A stretch of DNA of 64,000 nucleotides, from the NCBI GenBank assembly GCA_036675345.1, contig JAKFFE010000024.1:21043-85042 (forward strand), in the 5' to 3' direction. Positions 59,797 to 64,000 of the stretch are shown one piece after another. Positions within the stretch are counted from its first letter, which is position 1. Each line of letters begins with the position of its first letter. The position numbers and the translations under genes were made by a program. The notes below the pieces were generated by a model, which saw only the letters and a program-made list of their open reading frames with translations, made no database searches and had not been told where the DNA came from. The stretch is from JALYOC01 sp036675345 (GTDB lineage: Bacteria > Myxococcota > Myxococcia > Myxococcales > Myxococcaceae).

Positions 59797-62393
59797 ACCC
59801 GACGCCCCAGGATCCCCAGACGCCGCCGCCGCCGGTGGATCGCTCCCAGCACCGCCTGGTGCTGGAGGAGCCCGAGCGCACCCGTAACTGGAAGCGGACC
59901 ACCGCCAAGATCCTGGGCTGGCTGCTGCTGGTGGGGGTCACCGCCGGGGTCACCGCCGGGCTGGGCATCTACTACGTGTACTCGGACGGGCTGCCGGAGA
60001 TCCCCAAGGTCGACGAGTACTTCCCGCCCGTCCTCACCGAGGTCTACACCGACGACTCGGTGCTGGCCGGCGAGTTCTACAACGAGCGCCGCAAGGTGGT
60101 CCCCTACGAGCGGATCCCCAAGCGGCTGGTCCAGGCCTTCATCGCCTCCGAGGACTCCAGCTTCTTTGATCACTTCGGGGTGGACGTGCTGGGCACCGGC
60201 CGCGCAGCCTTCAAGACCATCGTCAAGAAGACCACCGGCAAGGGGTCGGTCCAGGGAGGATCCAGCCTCACCCAGCAGACCGCCAAGGCGGTGTTGATCT
60301 CCGCCGAGGGCTACAAGTCCGCCACCGCCAAGAACCTCACCCGGAAGATCCGCGAGGCGATCCTGGCCGTCCGCCTGGAGAAGGCGCTGACCAAGGAGGA
60401 GATCCTCTACCTCTACTTGAACAACGTCTATCTGGGGCACCACAGCTATGGGGTGCAGTCCGCCGCCGAGAACTACTTCCGCAAGGACGTCCGCGACCTG
60501 ACCCTGGCGGAGATCACCCTGATTGCCGGGCTGCCCCAGGCGCCCTCCCGTTACTCTCCGTTCGTCCGGCCGGAGGCGGCCAAGAAGCGCCGCACCTACG
60601 TGCTGGGCCGGATGCTGACCGAGGGGATGATCACCCAGGCCGAGCACGACGAGGCGCGGGACACCGAGGTCAGCGTGTACCCGGTGGAGGACGTCTTCCA
60701 CGAGTTCGCGCCCTTTTTCGTGGAGCATGTCCGCAAGGACGTGGTCGAGCGCTACGGCAACCCCACCCTGCTCAACGGGGGCCTGAAGATCTTCACCACC
60801 ATGGACTCCGAGCGGCAGCGCAGCTCCCAGGTGGCGATGCTGGATGGACTGCTGGAGGTGGACAAGCGCCAGGGGTACCGCGGGCCGCTGCAGCAGCTGA
60901 AGAAGCCGGACGAGCGCCGGGCGTTCCTGGAGAAGAGCCAGAAGGCGATGGGGGAGGAGAAGCTGACCCCCGGGCGCTTCTACGTGGGGCTGGTGACCTC
61001 GATCGCCGAGGACGAGCAGAGTGCCCAGGTCCAGGTCGGCGACCAGAAGGGGCTGCTGCCGCTGCTGGGGATGCGCTGGGCCCGCAAGTTGAACCCGGAG
61101 GGCTACTACCCGGCGCTGATGCTGAGCACGGTGAAGCGGGCGGTGTCGGTGGGGGATGTGATCGTGGTCCGCGCGGTGGCGGAGAAGAAGCACCTCTACG
61201 ACGACAAGGAGCAGTTCGACTCCAAGCTGGAGAAGGCCATCCCGGACGGGGTGACCCTGTTCCGGCTGGAGCAGGAGCCGGAGCTGCAGGGCGCGCTGGT
61301 CTCCATCGATCCCCACCGCCAGTACCTGGTGGCGATGATCGGCGGCTACGACTACGACGCCAACGAGTTCAACCGGGCCTTCCAGGCCTGCCGTCAGCCG
61401 GGGTCGGCGTTCAAGCCGCTGGTGTACGGGGCGGCGATCGAACAGCTCAAGTGGACCCAGGCCACGGTGATCGTGGACAGCCCGATCGTGCAGCACGATC
61501 CGGACAACCAGAAGGTGTGGAAGCCGGAGAACTTCGGCGAGGACTTCCAGGGGGACGTGCTGCTGCGCCAGGCCCTGGTGAACTCGATGAACATCCCGGC
61601 GGTGAAGACCTTCGGAGCGGTGGGCACCAAGAACATGAGCGCCTGGTCGCTGAAGATGGGTCTGTCCACCCCGATGAACATGGACTTCTCCGCCGCGCTG
61701 GGCTCCTCCTGCGTGTACCCCGCGGACCTGGCCTCGGTGTACGCGACCTTCGACCGGCTGGGGGACAAGCGCGCCACCTACTTCCTGCGGAAGATCGAGG
61801 ACCGCTTCGGCCGCACCGTGGAGGACCACACCGCGTTTGATGACGCCTGGGCCCCGCTGGTGGATCGGCTGGCTGGCGGCTACGCGGCGTTGGCCGAGCC
61901 TTCGGAGCAGGTGATGGAGCGCGAGAACGCGTTCATCCTCCGCGATCTGCTGCGGGGGGTGGTCAGGGAGGGGACCGGCGGTCCCGCCAACCGGCTGGGC
62001 AAGGCGGCGGCGGGGAAGACCGGTACCACCAACGACTCCTTCGACACCTGGTTCGCCGGCTTCACCAAGGACCTGGTGGCGGTGGTGTGGCTTGGCTACG
62101 ACCTCAACCCCCACCCGCTGGGCCGCTTCGAGACCGGAGGCCGCGCCTCACTGCCGATCTGGCTGCAGTACATGAAGGAGGCGCTGGGGGACCGTCCCCA
62201 GGGTGAGTTCCACCCGTCCTCCTCGCTGGAGGTGGTGAAGGTGAAGGTGGATCCCAAGACCGGAAGGCTGGCCGCCGCGGACAACCGCAACGCGGTGGAG
62301 ATGTGGTTCCGCAAGGACACCGAGCCCACCGACATGGAGACCAGCCGCAATCAGGTGGATCCGAACGACTTCCTGATGAACGCCCCCAACTAG
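59793..62393 (+). CDS. mrcA: bifunctional penicillin-binding protein 1A
   Basis: Class A PBP that polymerises and cross-links peptidoglycan. The 866-residue protein has a Pro-rich cytoplasmic start, one transmembrane helix (about 38-62), and a GT51 glycosyltransferase domain with E120-D121 in IASEDSSFFDHFG and GGSSLTQQ. The transpeptidase carries all three motifs: S538-A-F-K (SxxK), S598-M-N (SxN) and K742-T-G (KTG). An insertion of about 250 residues lies between the domains, as in many PBP1A. The start overlaps the pseudouridine-synthase stop, and the stop shares CTAG with the convergent SDR gene. Confidence 0.95.
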   Translation: MNPTPQDPQTPPPPVDRSQHRLVLEEPERTRNWKRTTAKILGWLLLVGVTAGVTAGLGIYYVYSDGLPEIPKVDEYFPPVLTEVYTDDSVLAGEFYNERRKVVPYERIPKRLVQAFIASEDSSFFDHFGVDVLGTGRAAFKTIVKKTTGKGSVQGGSSLTQQTAKAVLISAEGYKSATAKNLTRKIREAILAVRLEKALTKEEILYLYLNNVYLGHHSYGVQSAAENYFRKDVRDLTLAEITLIAGLPQAPSRYSPFVRPEAAKKRRTYVLGRMLTEGMITQAEHDEARDTEVSVYPVEDVFHEFAPFFVEHVRKDVVERYGNPTLLNGGLKIFTTMDSERQRSSQVAMLDGLLEVDKRQGYRGPLQQLKKPDERRAFLEKSQKAMGEEKLTPGRFYVGLVTSIAEDEQSAQVQVGDQKGLLPLLGMRWARKLNPEGYYPALMLSTVKRAVSVGDVIVVRAVAEKKHLYDDKEQFDSKLEKAIPDGVTLFRLEQEPELQGALVSIDPHRQYLVAMIGGYDYDANEFNRAFQACRQPGSAFKPLVYGAAIEQLKWTQATVIVDSPIVQHDPDNQKVWKPENFGEDFQGDVLLRQALVNSMNIPAVKTFGAVGTKNMSAWSLKMGLSTPMNMDFSAALGSSCVYPADLASVYATFDRLGDKRATYFLRKIEDRFGRTVEDHTAFDDAWAPLVDRLAGGYAALAEPSEQVMERENAFILRDLLRGVVREGTGGPANRLGKAAAGKTGTTNDSFDTWFAGFTKDLVAVVWLGYDLNPHPLGRFETGGRASLPIWLQYMKEALGDRPQGEFHPSSSLEVVKVKVDPKTGRLAAADNRNAVEMWFRKDTEPTDMETSRNQVDPNDFLMNAPN

Positions 62394-63175
62394 TTCTGGG
62401 GAGGGGGGAGCTTTTTGGCTCCCTTCTTCTTTCCGGCGCCCAGGGCCAGGTCGTAGAGCCCGTTGGGCATCAGCCGCATCGCCTTCATCACCCCGGCGAT
62501 CTGCCAGGGGAAGGAGAACTCGGCGTCTCCGCGGTAGATGGCCTTGCCCATCCGCTCCACCGCGTCGTCGGTCTCCAGCAAGAACGGCATCGGCCCCTTG
62601 GTGTGGGCGGTCATCTCCGACTTCACGTAGCCGGGATGGATCGAGGTCACCTTCAGCCCCGAGCCCCGGAGATCGACGCGCAGTCCCTCCAGGAACACCT
62701 GCAGGAAGGCCTTGGACGCGCAGTAGGCAGCAGACCCGGGGAAGCCCCGGAAGGCAGCCAGGGAGGAGACTCCCACCAGGTGGCCCCGGCCGCGCTGGAC
62801 CATCTGCGGGAGGACCGCGCACAGGGTGGCCGCGGCGCCGGTGACGTTGATGTCGATGGTGCGCTGGACGCGGTCCCACTCCAGCTTGCGGGCATTGGTG
62901 ACCTCGCCCACGCCGGCGTTGGCGATCACCAGGTCCAGCCCGCCGCACTCCTGGTCCAGCGTCTGGAGCTTCTCCAGGGTCTGGGAGGTCTGGGCAACGT
63001 CCAGCACGAAGGGGACGACCTTGCCCTGCGAGAGGGCGGCCAGCTCCTCCAACTGCTGGGCGCGGCGGGCGGCGGCGTAGACCTTCACTCCGCGCTGCGC
63101 CAGCCACAGGGCCAGCCCGCGCCCCAGACCACTGGAGGCGCCGGTGATCAGCGCCGTCTTGTACTGGGTTGCCAT
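62390..63175 (-). CDS. short-chain dehydrogenase/reductase
   Basis: A 261-residue classical SDR. It has the cofactor motif ALITGASSGLGRGLA, NAGVGEV and the catalytic Ser-Tyr-Lys in GVSSLAAFRGFPGSAAYCASKAF. The Asp/Arg pattern after strand 2 (AAARRAQQL) suggests NADP(H). The C-terminal tail is Lys-rich (GAGKKKGAKKLPPP). The substrate is not predictable. Start ATG at 63175; the upstream open frame is antisense to the lipoprotein gene. Confidence 0.9.
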   Translation of the reverse strand: MATQYKTALITGASSGLGRGLALWLAQRGVKVYAAARRAQQLEELAALSQGKVVPFVLDVAQTSQTLEKLQTLDQECGGLDLVIANAGVGEVTNARKLEWDRVQRTIDINVTGAAATLCAVLPQMVQRGRGHLVGVSSLAAFRGFPGSAAYCASKAFLQVFLEGLRVDLRGSGLKVTSIHPGYVKSEMTAHTKGPMPFLLETDDAVERMGKAIYRGDAEFSFPWQIAGVMKAMRLMPNGLYDLALGAGKKKGAKKLPPPQN

Positions 63176-63185
63176 CGGGGATTCC

Positions 63186-63575
63186 TTACAGCCGCGGGAT
63201 GTTGCCGCAGCTGACGTAGACGGACGGATCCGAGGAGAGGTGCCCGTTGATGGCGTGATCCGCCCCGCGGTAGTCGTTGAAGCTGCCCTCCACGGTGGTG
63301 GAGCTTCGGCCCTCAACCAGGGACACCAGCGAGAGGACCGGATCGAGGATGTTCCCGCAGCGGTTGGGGTGGATGTGGATCAGCTGTGGTCCGTCCTCCA
63401 CCGAATGCGGGGTGATCTGGATGTCCACCGTGAAGTGATCGCCAAAGTCCCGGACCGTGGCGGTCCCGGACTGACCGGAGCTGTTGAGCTCGGCCATGGT
63501 GATCACGAACTCGGAGGGACCACAGGAGCTCAACGCCACCCACAGCGATCCCCCGAACAGCCACTTCAGCATCAA
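63186..63575 (-). CDS. CHRD/superoxide dismutase-like lipoprotein
   Basis: A 129-residue lipoprotein (lipobox WVALSSC, C18). The mature domain resembles CHRD or Cu,Zn-SOD-type domains: LNSSGQSGTATVRDF, HIHPNRCG (H67, H69, C73), GHLSSDPSVYVSCG (C123). C73 and C123 are placed like the SOD disulfide. Too few His ligands are visible to claim dismutase activity, so metal or ligand binding is inferred. Either of two adjacent ATG codons may be the start. It lies 10 bases upstream of the SDR gene in the same direction. Confidence 0.7.
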   Translation of the reverse strand: MMLKWLFGGSLWVALSSCGPSEFVITMAELNSSGQSGTATVRDFGDHFTVDIQITPHSVEDGPQLIHIHPNRCGNILDPVLSLVSLVEGRSSTTVEGSFNDYRGADHAINGHLSSDPSVYVSCGNIPRL

Positions 63576-63667
63576 GCCCTCCCGCGGACGTCAAGAACCG
63601 TAGGAGGGAGGGTAGGGGGTGTCAAACCCAGTCGCACCCCCGGCCCCGTCGACGGAGGCCCGGTCCG

Positions 63668-64000
63668 CTACTTCTTCCCGCGGCCGCCGCCATTGCCCGA
63701 GCCGGCGTCCCGCTCCCGAGGACCGGGGGACTTCTTCTCCTTCTCTTCGCGGTCCTGCTGCTCCTGACGGTCGCGCTTCTCCTTCTCCTCGCGGTCCTTC
63801 TGCGCCTGGCGGTCGCGCTTCTCCTTCTCCTCGCGGTCCTGCTGCGCCTGGCGGTCGCGCTTGTCCTTCTCCTCGCGGTCCTCCTGAGCCTGGCGGTCGC
63901 GCTTCTCCTTCTCCTCGCGGTCCTGCTGCGCCTGGCGGTCGCGCTTGTCCTTCTCCTCGCGGTCCTCCTGAGCCTGGCGGTCGCGCTTCTCCTTCTCCTC
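63668..64000 (-). CDS. 3' part of a gene for a charged 14-residue-repeat (ER/K) protein, cut by the window end
   Basis: The minus-strand frame is open from the window edge to a TAG at 63668-63670, about 110 residues. It consists of 14-residue units of the type REEKEKRDRQAQxD, with x alternating Q/E, followed by a Gly/Asn/Arg tail (GSGNGGGRGKK). At the DNA level units pair into an 84-base higher-order repeat. Opposite charges at i, i+4 suggest a single stable alpha-helix or coiled coil. The start and any folded domain lie outside the window, so a function cannot be given. Confidence 0.7.
   Translation of the reverse strand, partial: EEKEKRDRQAQEDREEKDKRDRQAQQDREEKEKRDRQAQEDREEKDKRDRQAQQDREEKEKRDRQAQKDREEKEKRDRQEQQDREEKEKKSPGPRERDAGSGNGGGRGKK
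63740..64000. repeat. 42/84-bp tandem repeat at the right end of the window
   Basis: About six units of 42 bases (for example CGCTTCTCCTTCTCCTCGCG on the plus strand), with alternate units identical so that the true period is 84 bases. It runs to the window end and encodes the charged helix repeat on the minus strand. It is not a CRISPR, because there are no variable spacers and the reading frame stays open. Confidence 0.9.

Noticed and set aside
63740..64000. CRISPR-like array at the window end
   Set aside because: Units are contiguous without variable spacers, the period is a multiple of three, and the minus strand encodes an uninterrupted charged repeat.

Overview
The window is high-GC chromosomal DNA from what is most likely a myxobacterium (phylum Myxococcota). 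Two large surface proteins end in a Cys-rich motif, a hydrophobic stretch and a basic tail, which is the MYXO-CTERM sorting signal. Other signs agree: a DUF5939-type adenylate cyclase, a TIGR04551-like barrel protein, an FHA-GGDEF protein, a Ku/LigD-polymerase pair, many lipoproteins, and frequent GTG starts with ATGA/GTGA gene overlaps. I saw no rRNA, tRNA, CRISPR array, transposase or phage gene. All gene calls come from reading the sequence; no database search was run.

Layout. 0-3.6 kb: an ECF sigma factor operon with a membrane-anchored TPR protein. The same promoter-like motif (TGAAAGGT-N12-GCGCACCAA) lies before the sigma gene and again before the following lipoprotein gene. 3.6-9.3 kb: a double-length ThyX, a small membrane protein, PduO-type cobalamin adenosyltransferase, QueG, heme A synthase (minus strand), a 42-residue membrane peptide and a thioredoxin. 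9.2-18.1 kb: a Cys-rich secreted protein, a YihY/BrkB membrane protein, Ku and a stand-alone LigD polymerase domain (NHEJ), a DUF5939 cyclase, MutM, an outer-membrane barrel protein and a NYN-LOTUS protein. 18.1-22.7 kb: the lysine/diaminopimelate operon lptM-like-lysA-dapA-dapB followed without a gap by an FAH-family hydrolase and folK. 22.7-24.1 kb: a TPR protein with a 66-bp tandem repeat.

24.1-28.3 kb is the clearest accessory system: type III polyketide synthase, acyl carrier protein, fatty acyl-AMP ligase and FAD-dependent oxidoreductase in one overlapping operon. This is a plausible complete pathway from a free fatty acid to an alkylpyrone, alkylresorcinol or alkylquinone lipid. 28.5-36.5 kb is one giant gene (2677 residues). 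Its 18 Ig/cadherin-like domains are three copies of a six-domain block A-B-C-D-E-F, followed by three more E/F-like domains, a Ca-binding-type Asp-rich region and a MYXO-CTERM tail.

36.5-49.9 kb: a voltage-gated potassium channel, an HExxH protein, KdsD, a TIG/BNR lipoprotein, transaldolase, EtfB-EtfA, a Uma2 nuclease, an S26-peptidase-like/GNAT fusion, a DMT transporter, an MBL-fold exonuclease-like protein, the FHA-GGDEF protein and a glycine-zipper protein. 49.9-64 kb: ahcY with a SAH riboswitch in its leader, a pentapeptide-repeat protein, two DUF2382 stress proteins, a MYXO-CTERM propeller/FnIII protein, an RluA-family pseudouridine synthase, PBP1A, a short-chain dehydrogenase, a CHRD/SOD-like lipoprotein, and the 3' end of a gene encoding a charged 14-residue repeat helix that runs off the window.
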